In this document: positions 24,249 through 32,810 of the stretch, in pieces
Numbering within the stretch: the stretch's first letter is position 1
Layout of the letters: each line of letters begins with the position of its first letter
Assembly (NCBI RefSeq): GCF_003076275.1
Contig: NZ_CP029064.1
Span: 2,304,501 to 2,368,500, forward strand
Direction: 5' to 3'
DNA: 64,000 bases
DNA from: Microbulbifer sp. A4B17
Lineage (GTDB): Bacteria > Pseudomonadota > Gammaproteobacteria > Pseudomonadales > Cellvibrionaceae
Notes under the pieces: model-generated
The model's database searches: none
What the model was told of the DNA's origin: nothing
The model's input: the letters and a program-made list of their open reading frames with translations, nothing else
Position numbers and translations under genes: made by a program

Positions 24249-26474
24249 ATGAAAATAAATAATTCTATTGTTTACGGGGTTGCAACCGCTGCACTACTCG
24301 CTGGTGCCAGTTTCTCCAGTCTTGCTGCTGAGAAAGAGAGCGTTTCGACCGAGGGGATGTGGCAGCCACATCAGTTGCCAGAACTCTCCAAAGAGCTTCG
24401 CGGTCATGGACTCGAGCTGGACCCAGCCAGCATGACCAAGCTTACCGAGTTCCCAATGAATGCGGTGATCAGTTTGGGGGGGTGTTCCGCTTCTTTTGTC
24501 TCTCCCCAGGGATTGGTGATTACCAACCACCACTGTGCCTACGGCTCAATTTCTTACAATTCAACTGAATCCAAGGATTTATTAGCTGAAGGTTTCCTGG
24601 CCGGAGATTTATCTGAAGAGCTGCCTGCTGCACCTGGCTCCCGCGTCTATGTCACCGTTGCAATGAACGAAGTGACGGACAAGGTCAACGAACGCCTGAC
24701 TGATGAGATGGATGGTGCTGCACGTTTTGCTGCAATCGAAGAAGCGGAGAAGGCGCTGGTTTCCGAGTGTGAAAAAGATCCGGGCCATCGCTGTGAGGTC
24801 TACAGCTACTACGGCGGTTTGAATTACTACCTGGTTAAGCAGCTGGAAATCCGCGATGTGCGTTTGGTCCATGCGCCGGCGTCTTCGATCGGCAAATTCG
24901 GCGGCGATATCGATAACTGGATGTGGCCTCGCCATACTGGCGATTATGCCTTCTACCGCGCCTATGTTAGCAAAGATGGTAAACCGGCTGACTATTCTAA
25001 AGATAATGTTCCTTACAAGCCCAAGCACTATCTGCCCGTAGCGGCAAAAGGGCCTAAAGAAGGTGACTTTGTGATGGTTGCCGGTTATCCGGGTCGTACT
25101 AACCGTTATCGCACTGCCCAGGAAGTGGAAAGTAACTTTAACTGGTATTACCCAAACATGCAGCGGGTACTGGGTGAATGGTCGGAAACGATTGGTGCGG
25201 CAACTGCCGACAATAAAGATGCAGAGTTAAAGTATGCAAGCCTCGTGGCAGGTTTGAATAATTACTCTAAAAACTTTACCGGCATGATGGAGGGTTACCA
25301 GCGCAGCGATCTATTGCAGCGTAAAGAAAAGCTGGAAAAAGCTTTGCAAGCTTGGGTGGATTCAGACAAGGCCCGCGAGAAAAAATACCAGTCGACGATT
25401 GATGACCTTAAGGCACTGGTTGTAGAAAAAGAGTCAACCCGTGAACAGGACCTGGCCATTGATTATATGGATCGCTCTGCCATGCTGGGTGCCGCGAGCA
25501 AACTGTATCGATTGGCTAAAGAGAACGAAAAGCCTGATGCCGAGCGAAAGCCGGGTTATCAGGAGCGGGATCTGACCCGGTTCACAGAGGGCATGCGTCG
25601 TATAGAGCGCAGCTACCATCCGTCAGTCGACAAGCAGATCTGGCTCTACTTCCTGGACCGCTACCAGGCGCTTCCGAAAGAGCAGCGTATAGCCAGTTTT
25701 GATCGTTTCTTAAACATCGATAAAGGCAATGCTGATTTAGAGGCAACTCTCGACAAAATGTATAAGGAGACAGAGCTTTCCGATGTTGAGGTACGTGAAG
25801 CGTGGATCGGCAAAAAGCCTGAAGACTTCAAAGAGAGCAAAGATCCCTTTATCCAGCTGGCAGTGGCCATGTACGATGACATGCTTTCCCGTGAAGAGCA
25901 TGAGGAGTCCATGAAAGGGCGCTTTGCCCAGCTGCGCCCACAGTATATGGAGATGCTGATTGATTATTACCACTCATTGGGTAAGCCGGTCTACCCGGAT
26001 GCAAATAGCTCCCTCCGCGTAACCTATGGCCTGGTCAAAGGCTATGAGCCACCAGCCGGAACGATTAAGGAGGCTGCCGATGGCAATGACGGCAAGCAAG
26101 GTTTTGTACCTTTTACAACATTGCGTGGCATAAAGGCCAAGTACACCGGCGAGGACCCGTTTGATGCTCCGAAAGCTCTGATGGAAGCTATAGATAAGAA
26201 AAATTTCGGCCGTTACTACGAAAAACAGTTGGACTCCGTACCGGTTAATTTCTTAAGTACCGTAGATATTACGGGAGGTAATTCAGGGTCTCCAACCATG
26301 AATGGTCGCGGCGAGCTGGTAGGTGTTGTGTTCGATGGAACCTACGATAGCATCAATGCTGACTGGGACTTCACCGATAGTACCCGGGCAATTCATGTCG
26401 ATATCGCTTACATTCTCTGGGTAATGGAGAATATCGATGGTGCCGGATATCTGGTTCGGGAGATGGGCCAATAG
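24249..26474 (+). CDS. S46 family dipeptidyl-peptidase (DPP7/DPP11-like)
   Basis: A 741-residue periplasmic serine exopeptidase that removes N-terminal dipeptides. Signal peptide to about residue 27 (SFSSLAA). The chymotrypsin-like triad is complete: His in VITNHHC near residue 95, Asp in GKFGGDIDNW near 219 and Ser in TGGNSGSP near 678; a helical domain interrupts the fold between about 270 and 590. The EFPMNAVISLGGCSASFVS region near 67-85 is a hallmark of S46. Length is typical (about 700-720). It is transcribed alone, with a hairpin between it and the convergent DUF3299 gene. Role in peptide nutrition is likely. Confidence 0.93.
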   Translation: MKINNSIVYGVATAALLAGASFSSLAAEKESVSTEGMWQPHQLPELSKELRGHGLELDPASMTKLTEFPMNAVISLGGCSASFVSPQGLVITNHHCAYGSISYNSTESKDLLAEGFLAGDLSEELPAAPGSRVYVTVAMNEVTDKVNERLTDEMDGAARFAAIEEAEKALVSECEKDPGHRCEVYSYYGGLNYYLVKQLEIRDVRLVHAPASSIGKFGGDIDNWMWPRHTGDYAFYRAYVSKDGKPADYSKDNVPYKPKHYLPVAAKGPKEGDFVMVAGYPGRTNRYRTAQEVESNFNWYYPNMQRVLGEWSETIGAATADNKDAELKYASLVAGLNNYSKNFTGMMEGYQRSDLLQRKEKLEKALQAWVDSDKAREKKYQSTIDDLKALVVEKESTREQDLAIDYMDRSAMLGAASKLYRLAKENEKPDAERKPGYQERDLTRFTEGMRRIERSYHPSVDKQIWLYFLDRYQALPKEQRIASFDRFLNIDKGNADLEATLDKMYKETELSDVEVREAWIGKKPEDFKESKDPFIQLAVAMYDDMLSREEHEESMKGRFAQLRPQYMEMLIDYYHSLGKPVYPDANSSLRVTYGLVKGYEPPAGTIKEAADGNDGKQGFVPFTTLRGIKAKYTGEDPFDAPKALMEAIDKKNFGRYYEKQLDSVPVNFLSTVDITGGNSGSPTMNGRGELVGVVFDGTYDSINADWDFTDSTRAIHVDIAYILWVMENIDGAGYLVREMGQ

Positions 26475-26526
26475 TCGGCGGCTCCATACGCGAGGAGTTG
26501 GCAGTAGCTAAAACCGCGTGATCAAG

Positions 26527-26558
26527 CGTTCCCGGGTGAGCAGTGCTCCCCGGGGACG
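26527..26558. terminator. shared terminator between S46 peptidase and DUF3299 gene
   Basis: CGTTCCCGGG pairs with CCCGGGGACG (26527-26558, one T-G pair) around an 11-base loop, followed rightward by TTATTCTT. It fills the gap between convergent stops. Confidence 0.7.
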
Positions 26559-27182
26559 TTATTCTTCATAAGGATAAATACTATCCACCTCCATGCTGTA
26601 GGCTGCAGTACCGAACTCGCTCTCTTTTTTTAGTGTCCTTAGATTTCCCTCTATAGTGAATGGTTCGTAGAGGGCGTCAACTTTAATCCCCGCTGAAAAA
26701 CTGCCATGAATAACCTGGTTTGGGGGTGGGGGAGGTAGGTGGATACAGGCTCCGAAGTAGGGCACAAAAAGGAATCTGGAAATAGTCAATTCGTCATTGA
26801 ATTCGATTGGCACTATAAACCCAGAAACACGTATTCGTTGATTGTCGAACTCTGGTTTTATTCGGGTGGAGGTTAAGGCGGCCTGGTAACGACTATCATC
26901 TTCAGTCGTGCCGGAGGTAACTGATGTTGTAGGCATCGAATCGGCAGCTGAGCCTTCAACAATGCTATCGATATACTCTGGCGGATTGAGCAACGCATCC
27001 AGATCGTCTTTTGGAATTAACTCCTCCCAACTCACTTCACGATATTTGATTCTAACCAGCTTCACCTTAGCGTGTTCGGCAACTGGCGCTGAAACCATAT
27101 TTGTTTCCTCTCGACTGTCACAGGCGGTGGTAAGTAGTGTTACAAGAAGGGCAAAAGCCATCGCAAGAGGGTATCTCTTCAT
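26559..27182 (-). CDS. DUF3299 lipoprotein, probable zinc-uptake accessory (ZrgD-like)
   Basis: A 207-residue lipoprotein: lipobox LLTTAC with Cys21 as the likely lipidated residue, then a poorly conserved linker to about residue 45, then DUF3299 with SWEELIPKDDLDALLNPP near 51, IRVSGFIVPIEF near 117 and FFVPYFGACIHLPPPPPNQ-type sequence near 139-158. In Vibrio, a DUF3299 protein belongs to the Zur-controlled zrg set with a DUF2796 protein and an ABC transporter. Here it is divergent from an ABC ATPase/permease pair, with an AT-rich palindromic region between them. Function in detail unknown. Confidence 0.8.
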   Translation of the reverse strand: MKRYPLAMAFALLVTLLTTACDSREETNMVSAPVAEHAKVKLVRIKYREVSWEELIPKDDLDALLNPPEYIDSIVEGSAADSMPTTSVTSGTTEDDSRYQAALTSTRIKPEFDNQRIRVSGFIVPIEFNDELTISRFLFVPYFGACIHLPPPPPNQVIHGSFSAGIKVDALYEPFTIEGNLRTLKKESEFGTAAYSMEVDSIYPYEE

Positions 27183-27213
27183 AGTTATGGGTTATTTACT
27201 AAATAAAATGTTG

Positions 27214-27232
27214 TGATATATCATTATATATC
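27214..27232. promoter_or_regulatory. AT-rich dyad between DUF3299 and the ABC genes, possible Zur site
   Basis: TGATATATCATTATATATC contains the perfect repeat GATATA/TATATC around six bases (27215-27232) and begins with the same TGATAT half-site as the other predicted Zur boxes, but its arm spacing differs. It lies 32 bases before the DUF3299 start and 37 before the ABC ATPase start. Confidence 0.45.
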
Positions 27233-27268
27233 TGCTAGAAAAAATCTATGCTGGAAATGAGGTACTAG

Positions 27269-28006
27269 ATGAATACCTTCCCCCCAAAGTTGAATCCAGC
27301 GGTTGAAGTGGAGCAGCTGCGCTTCGCCTACCGAAAAGGCCCTGCTGTCCTGGAAATCCCTTATTGGTCACTGGCTACTGGTGAACAGGTATTTTTACGC
27401 GGCCGCTCCGGTAGTGGAAAGTCAACATTGTTAAACCTGTTGGCAGGTATTCTGTATGCAAAAGTTGGAAGCCTTAAGGTTTTAGGGCAACCGCTTGGGG
27501 TAATGAGTGAACGCAAGCGGGATCGCTTTCGGGCGAAAAATATTGGTGTTGTATTTCAGCGCTTCAATCTGATTCCCTACTTGAGTGTGGAGGACAATAT
27601 TCGTGTCGCCACTCACTTTGCCGGCTTCCGAGGTGATTTTCCGTACAGGGTAAGGGAGCTGTTAGCGGGTCTTTGCTTGGGAGAAGAAGTGCTACCCAAG
27701 AAAGTTGCCAATTTGAGTGTTGGGCAGCAGCAAAGAGTGGCAATTGTGAGGGCATTGATCAATGAACCGGAGTTACTTCTGGTTGATGAACCTACATCTG
27801 CTTTAGATCCCGAAGCGAGAGATGCTTTTGTCCAGTTATTAATGACAATTTGCAAGCTCAAAAAATGTACGCTGATTTTTGTCAGTCACGACAGCTCTCT
27901 GGAGCGGCACTTCCCATTGGTTACGGATATACGCGAGTTGAATATTGCCTGGAAGCTCGGGCCCGAATGGGATACTGCACCGGAGGCATTGGCCGATGTT
28001 TATTAA
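27269..28006 (+). CDS. ABC transporter ATP-binding protein (Zrg-like, LolD/MacB type)
   Basis: A 245-residue ABC ATPase: Walker A GRSGSGKST at residues 45-53, Q-loop VFQRFNLIPYL near 97, signature LSVGQQQR near 149, Walker B LLLVDEP near 167 and the switch His in FVSHDSS near 208. It belongs to the LolD/MacB-like group that works with a single FtsX-like permease. The permease gene overlaps its last 11 bases. Together with the DUF3299 lipoprotein across the intergenic dyad and the DUF2796 protein at 13.8 kb, it probably forms a Zur-regulated zinc transport system; that link is inference from family co-occurrence. Confidence 0.88.
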   Translation: MNTFPPKLNPAVEVEQLRFAYRKGPAVLEIPYWSLATGEQVFLRGRSGSGKSTLLNLLAGILYAKVGSLKVLGQPLGVMSERKRDRFRAKNIGVVFQRFNLIPYLSVEDNIRVATHFAGFRGDFPYRVRELLAGLCLGEEVLPKKVANLSVGQQQRVAIVRALINEPELLLVDEPTSALDPEARDAFVQLLMTICKLKKCTLIFVSHDSSLERHFPLVTDIRELNIAWKLGPEWDTAPEALADVY

Positions 28007-29204
28007 GCTTGCCTGGCATAGCCTGATGCAGCGTAAGGGAAGTGTATCACTGGCAATATTGTCTGTGGCTGTGAGCCTGATATTGGTTTTGGGAATAGAG
28101 CAGCTGCGCAGCCATACTCAAAGCAGCTTTGGTCGCACTGTGTCAGGGGTAGATCTAATTGTTGGAGCGCCAGCCGGAGAGTTAAACCTGCTGCTGTACA
28201 GCGTATTTCATATCGGAAATGCCAGTAACCTTATTTCATGGGAGAGCTATCAGGAGTTTGCCCAATATCCACAAGTGAATTGGACTGTGCCACTATCACT
28301 GGGGGATTCTCATCGTGGTTACAGAGTGGTGGGGACCACCGAGGGCTTTGTCAATCACTATCACTATGGGAAGAAGAGGCCACTGGAATTCTCAAGCGGC
28401 CAGAACTTTGTCGATACCTTTAGTGTGATATTGGGTGCAAAGGTTGCCCGGGAGCTCAACTATCAACTTGGTGACACCCTAAAATTATCCCATGGCTTGG
28501 TGGGAACCCACTTTACCGAGCATGGTGAAAATCCCTTTATCGTTAGCGGGATACTTAAACCCACAGGCACGCCTGTAGACCGAGCACTCTACGTAAGCTT
28601 GGCGGGGCTGGAAGCAGTTCATGGTGCTGATGTAGAGCACGGTGATCTAGTACCTGAAAATATTACTGCTTTTATGTTAGGGCTTAATTCCCCTATAGCT
28701 ACATTTCAGGTGCAGAGAAAAGTTAACGAGTATTCCAAAGAACCACTTATGGCAATCTTACCGGGCATTGCATTATCGGAACTTTGGAGAATATTGGGCG
28801 GCCTGGAAAAGGTATTATTTTTTGTCTCCGCGATGGTGGTTGTGGCAGCTTTGCTAGGCTTATGTATCTTGCTACTTTCTACGATGCGTGAACGTAGATC
28901 AGAGATGGCACTGTTGCGGACGGTGGGCTCGGGCCCCGTTTTTCTATTTTTATTGGTCGAAACTGAGGCGCTATTGGTTTTACTTTTAGGTGTGATAATG
29001 GCTGTTTCTGGACTGGTTTTAGGAGGCTGGTTGGTTGAACCACTTCTTGCAGATCAACTCGGTATTTATTTGGATGGTATTGCCATAGGTGAACGTACCA
29101 TTGTGCTTTTAGGCTTAGTGCTAGCATGTACTTTAATAGTGGCTGCTTTTCCCGCTATAAGTGCTTGCCGCCGGTCCCTGGGGGACAATTATCTCCTGCG
29201 TTGA
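27996..29204 (+). CDS. FtsX/MacB-type ABC transporter permease (Zrg-like)
   Basis: A 402-residue permease with one N-terminal transmembrane helix (about 16-36), a large periplasmic domain (about 40-270) and three C-terminal helices (about 275-300, 325-350, 370-395), the FtsX/MacB layout. ATG 27996 overlaps the ATPase stop by 11 bases, giving translational coupling; an earlier in-frame codon at 27945 would lie well inside the ATPase gene and is rejected. Conserved pieces are SLMQRKGSVSLAILSVAVS at the start and REMALLRTVG-like RRSEMALLRTVGS near 315. MacB-type permeases act on periplasmic substrates, so zinc delivery with a lipoprotein partner is plausible. Confidence 0.87.
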   Translation: MFIKLAWHSLMQRKGSVSLAILSVAVSLILVLGIEQLRSHTQSSFGRTVSGVDLIVGAPAGELNLLLYSVFHIGNASNLISWESYQEFAQYPQVNWTVPLSLGDSHRGYRVVGTTEGFVNHYHYGKKRPLEFSSGQNFVDTFSVILGAKVARELNYQLGDTLKLSHGLVGTHFTEHGENPFIVSGILKPTGTPVDRALYVSLAGLEAVHGADVEHGDLVPENITAFMLGLNSPIATFQVQRKVNEYSKEPLMAILPGIALSELWRILGGLEKVLFFVSAMVVVAALLGLCILLLSTMRERRSEMALLRTVGSGPVFLFLLVETEALLVLLLGVIMAVSGLVLGGWLVEPLLADQLGIYLDGIAIGERTIVLLGLVLACTLIVAAFPAISACRRSLGDNYLLR

Positions 29205-29226
29205 TTGGAGCTTGGGGAGTTGCAGC

Positions 29227-29262
29227 AGGGCTAAATCCAGACAGGAATAACTCTTTAGCCCT
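29227..29262 (+). terminator. hairpin after the ABC permease
   Basis: AGGGCTAAA / TTTAGCCCT, nine perfect pairs with an 18-base loop, 22 bases after the permease stop. An A run, not a T run, follows, so it may act as a leftward terminator or RNA 3' end stabiliser. Confidence 0.45.
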
Positions 29263-29469
29263 TGATAAAAAAAATAATCAAATATCTTCTAGTTTATAGG
29301 AAATATAAGCTTTGTAATTTCGATACTTATTCGCTTTATTGCCTTTCCAGATAATCCGTGCTCCTATCCCCATGCTGTGACATTTTTCTGTCAGGTGAGC
29401 TGTTTTATCCCATCAATTGTAGCAGCTCACAAGCACTATCTAATAATTTGATACAACAAGGAAATAGTT

Positions 29470-30774
29470 TTGAATAGGATAATATTAACAGTCTTACTGT
29501 TGTTGGGTAGCCTTAATATTTTTGCGTCAACTCCAGATGTTGAACAGGCTAAGGATTCTCTGGAGGTTGTGAAAGAGTTAACACCCTGGCCTTGGGAAGA
29601 ACCGATATCCCCAATCCTTGAAGAATATCTGGCAGCTGAATTCGATCAATACTCGGGAATGGCAAAATCCCACTATATGGTTGAAGAATTACTGATGCAT
29701 AAGTGGGGTCAGTCAATCACAGAATTTATTGTATTAGCCGAGCTTCTGTACACGTTTCAGCCAGAGGATTACCAGGAGCAATATAGGTCTGAATTTGATG
29801 CTGCTATTGCTGATCTGGATCTATTCAGGTTGGCAGTTAATGAGTTACTGCTTCCCTATGTGCCCGGTTATAAACTGAAACAGCAAATTTTGACTAAGCG
29901 CTTTGATGGCGAGGGTATGGTAATTGCTGTCTTTGATTTGTTTGATCCGACACGCTTACAAGAGCAGCGCGAACAGTATCCCAATATTGAAGCAGAAGTT
30001 GCATTTGGTGATCCCATTACTTTCCTTCATGGTAACACCGTAATTGATATCATTTTGGATATTGCTCCGAAGGCAACTATTGTACCCGTTAGTGCTGAGA
30101 GCAAAACTTATAATGATGCAATGGCCTATATGCGGTATCGAGATGACATTAGTGTGATCAATATGAGCCGTGCATTCCATATTACCAATGACCAACTGGA
30201 CCCAGAGTTTGCAGAGCATCTTTCCGCTATTTTACAAAGTAAGATTTTTACAAAGTCACTGGGAAATACAGGTACGGATCTTGAGCATAACAACACTGAT
30301 GTGAGAGAGCGCTTGGAGCTACCGCCACTCGGCAGCTTCTTTACCTATGACCTGGATTTAATCAGGGCATTCCTTGCTCAGAATGAAGGGCAGGCCGGTG
30401 CTGAGAATTTGTTTTTTGCAATCAACCTCCAGCCATTCTCAAATGAGATCTCACTTACGGCGACGGTTCCGGGTTACAACCCCTTGGCTATTAAGCAGAG
30501 CTTTGCTATTGCCGGCGATGCAGTATATTCAGCTTCCAGTCAAAACTTTGAGTCTGGTAGCTCTTTTGCCGCTCCTCAACTAGCGGCTGTCAGCCTATTG
30601 CTCCTTGAAATGGCAGACTACTACGGCCTTAGCAAGGTAGAAGCTGCTCAACTAGTGAGCAAGTCATTGAAAGATAATGCTCGCCGTAGTTGGTTAGGTC
30701 ATCACAACACCGGGCTTGGGTTCGTTGACGCCCACCGGGCTATGAGCGCTATTCTGAGAGCGAATAGCAAATAA
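29470..30774 (+). CDS. subtilase-like (S8) serine peptidase
   Basis: A 434-residue exported protein: signal peptide to about residue 19 (GSLNIFA), an N-terminal region of about 130 residues that may be a propeptide or binding domain, then a compact subtilisin-like domain. The triad can be traced: Asp in VIAVFDLFDP near residue 158, His in FLHGNTVIDII near 192 and Ser in GSSFAAPQLA near 363, with the oxyanion Asn in SLGNTG near 274. The motifs are variants of DTG, HGT and GTSMAAP, so it is a divergent member, but no key residue is lost. Start is TTG 29470 with AAGGA nine bases upstream. Single-gene unit. Confidence 0.75.
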   Translation: MNRIILTVLLLLGSLNIFASTPDVEQAKDSLEVVKELTPWPWEEPISPILEEYLAAEFDQYSGMAKSHYMVEELLMHKWGQSITEFIVLAELLYTFQPEDYQEQYRSEFDAAIADLDLFRLAVNELLLPYVPGYKLKQQILTKRFDGEGMVIAVFDLFDPTRLQEQREQYPNIEAEVAFGDPITFLHGNTVIDIILDIAPKATIVPVSAESKTYNDAMAYMRYRDDISVINMSRAFHITNDQLDPEFAEHLSAILQSKIFTKSLGNTGTDLEHNNTDVRERLELPPLGSFFTYDLDLIRAFLAQNEGQAGAENLFFAINLQPFSNEISLTATVPGYNPLAIKQSFAIAGDAVYSASSQNFESGSSFAAPQLAAVSLLLLEMADYYGLSKVEAAQLVSKSLKDNARRSWLGHHNTGLGFVDAHRAMSAILRANSK

Positions 30775-30808
30775 GCTTGATTTAGTCATTGAGTTGAATG
30801 AGAGTGCG

Positions 30809-30838
30809 CTGGCAGGTTGAATATTTGCAGCCTGCCAG
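30809..30838 (+). terminator. hairpin after the subtilase gene
   Basis: CTGGCAGG / CCTGCCAG with a further TG/CA pair (30809-30838) and an eight-base loop; only a weak T tail (TTACC). Confidence 0.5.
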
Positions 30839-30894
30839 TTACCTGTATAGATGGTACTGTGGGTAAAGGAAGTGAAGAGGAATAGGAGTGAATA

Positions 30895-31416
30895 TTGAAC
30901 ATACTTTCTGCTCATATGGGGTCCTCATTCAATGAATTATCTCCACTGCTGCAATTTGCACACACTGGGGTGAAGAGGTATGAGGGCTCTGTTGTAGTCA
31001 AGCGAGGTGGAGTTATTGCGAATACAATTTGTTCAATATTTCGATTTCCGAAGGCGAGTTCAAGTTCGCAGTTAGTTGTTGATTGTGGGCACTTTTCCGA
31101 TCGAATGGATTGGGTGAGAGATTTCGATGGGTTCAAGATGAGTTCATCATTTTATTCAGAAAAAAATTACCTGGTGGAAAGGCTCGGCCCTTTGGAAATG
31201 CAGTTTACCGCTCATAATGTCAACGGAGCACTTGAATATCAGTTTTCGAAAACGAAGCTATTAGGTATAGCTTTGCCCAAATTTCTTTGGCCCAAAGTCA
31301 AGGCATATGAAACAGAAAGTGAAGGGCGGTATCAATTCAGTGTCAGTGTGCACATGTTTTTAGTGGGGTTCATCTTGTCATATGCTGGCGACCTGAAAAT
31401 TACGGAGCCCGCTTGA
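30895..31416 (+). CDS. DUF4166 family protein
   Basis: A 173-residue soluble protein. The start is TTG 30895 because AGGAG lies 6 bases upstream; ATG 30916 in frame would remove seven residues and has no site. The opening MGSSFNELSPLLQFAH and KRYEGSVVVKRGGVIANTICSIFRFP (in two parts) match what I know of DUF4166, beta-rich proteins sometimes fused to saccharopine dehydrogenase-like oxidoreductases. No catalytic motif is obvious. It stands alone between the subtilase and a convergent hydrolase, with a hairpin terminator after it. Confidence 0.7.
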   Translation: MNILSAHMGSSFNELSPLLQFAHTGVKRYEGSVVVKRGGVIANTICSIFRFPKASSSSQLVVDCGHFSDRMDWVRDFDGFKMSSSFYSEKNYLVERLGPLEMQFTAHNVNGALEYQFSKTKLLGIALPKFLWPKVKAYETESEGRYQFSVSVHMFLVGFILSYAGDLKITEPA

Positions 31417-31431
31417 TTTAAAATGCCATTA

Positions 31432-31463
31432 GGGAAGAGCGATCTCAGTAACAAGCTCTTCCC
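31432..31463. terminator. terminator between DUF4166 and the hydrolase gene
   Basis: GGGAAGAGC / GCTCTTCCC, nine perfect pairs with a 14-base loop, in the gap between convergent genes. It could serve both directions. Confidence 0.65.
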
Positions 31464-31484
31464 CAACTACAATACATTATTTAC

Positions 31485-32213
31485 TTACCTGGTATTAGAG
31501 GCTTCCGCTAGTCCCTTCAGGAGTTTCTGGCTATCTGTATGAGCGCCAAAGACACCTCCCTGCATAGTAATCATCTTGAGAGCCGACTCATGATTGCCGA
31601 TGTCGGTAGCCCCAGTGCAGTCTGATAGAAGCAGGCACTCGAATCCTCGATCATTTGCTTCCCTCATGGTGGTGTGTACGCAGACGTCGGTTGTAACGCC
31701 CACGAGAATCAAGTTATCGATCCCTTTAAGCTTGAGTATGAGCCCGAAGTCTGTAGAAAAGAAGGTACCTTTGCCAGGCTTATCAATAATGACCTCACCA
31801 GCTTTGGGCGCTAGTTCAGGGATCACGTCCCAACCAGGTTCCCCCCTGACTAAAATACGTCCACATGGTCCCGGGTCGCCGATACCTGCAGCAATTTGTC
31901 GTGAGCGCCAGCGTTTGTTTGGAGGGAGGTCAGAAAGGTCGGGGCGATGTCCCTCCCGGGTGTACATAATGTGATAGTTTTCTGCCCGCATCGTATTCAA
32001 TACTTGCTGGATGGGTTCGATGGGCCTGCGCATTGCCTCCAGATCATATCCCATCTTGTCGACATAGCCGCCGGGGCTGCAAAAGTCCACCTGCATATCA
32101 ATAACCACGAGAGCGGTGTTTTCTGGCCTGAGATCCCCATTATATGGCCACTTGTATGGATTGGCCTCGACAGGGCCATTTTTGTACGATGTATCTGAAG
32201 TGCTCACTGTCAA
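31485..32213 (-). CDS. isochorismatase-family cysteine amidohydrolase
   Basis: A 242-residue cysteine hydrolase. The catalytic triad is visible: Asp in VVIDMQVDF near residue 39, Lys in DKPGKGTFF near 147 and Cys in VTTDVCVHTT near 178, preceded by the cis-peptide VT-T. The long N-terminal extension and PGKGTFFSTDF stretch resemble ureidoacrylate/biuret-type amidohydrolases more than nicotinamidase or isochorismatase. It would cleave a C-N bond of a small amide or ureide in the cytoplasm. No pyrimidine (rut) or purine catabolic genes adjoin it. The gap before it on its own strand is 600 bases. Confidence 0.87.
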   Translation of the reverse strand: MTVSTSDTSYKNGPVEANPYKWPYNGDLRPENTALVVIDMQVDFCSPGGYVDKMGYDLEAMRRPIEPIQQVLNTMRAENYHIMYTREGHRPDLSDLPPNKRWRSRQIAAGIGDPGPCGRILVRGEPGWDVIPELAPKAGEVIIDKPGKGTFFSTDFGLILKLKGIDNLILVGVTTDVCVHTTMREANDRGFECLLLSDCTGATDIGNHESALKMITMQGGVFGAHTDSQKLLKGLAEASNTR

Positions 32214-32810
32214 GGCCTCTACTTATTGATAGAGAAAGTGATTGCTAATGGATAATAGCGTTGATTGAGAGCTTGATTGAATGGCAAGGCTTTATCGGGC
32301 GCACAATTCTTGCTTAGGTGAGGCATAGCTGGATTTGCATAAGTAATAAGTGCTCATCTGGTAGTGGGTTTAGGCGTATCTCTCCTATATCTTTTATTCA
32401 TGAAAGGCCAAAAATACTGTGACATGTATTTTTGTGTATACGGTTCTCTTCAAGTATTTGATCAAATTTAAAAGACGGTTTTTATTCGTATATCTAGCAT
32501 ATGAAATTGCGAATGCGATTTTATTGTGCGCTAAATATCTACAAACAAGATCACGGTTGGATAGTTGAAGCTTACCTCTATATTTCGCTTCAAAGAGTTC
32601 GTTCCACTGATATGTGGAAGTGAAACGTTACACTTTTTTTATTGAAAAATTATCTATATTATCCTGCGGGTCATTTTGAGTGAATTTTAGTGGAGCTTAT
32701 TTGGTACTCCCTTCTGGTTTAGAAATGTAGGGATTAAAGAATGTCCGCTTATGTATTCATCTTTGAAGTTAAGAACCGTTTTTTGGCTGTAAGTAGTTAA
32801 AGGAAAGTTT
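32214..32810. other. 600-base AT-rich stretch without a protein gene
   Basis: Stops are dense on both strands. The notable part is a tandem hairpin region ending in eight T (see the separate terminator-like entry). It could hold a small RNA or a leader for the SPFH gene, but nothing else supports that. Confidence 0.4.
32600..32640 (+). terminator. terminator-like hairpin with a competing upstream hairpin
   Basis: TTCCAC/GTGGAA (32602-32619) forms one stem. AGTG/CACT with AACGTT between (32619-32634) followed by TTTTTTT forms a second, terminator-like one. CGTTCCACT and AGTGAAACG can also pair with each other, which would block both. There is no rightward gene before it; the SPFH gene starts 170 bases later. 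Confidence 0.4.
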
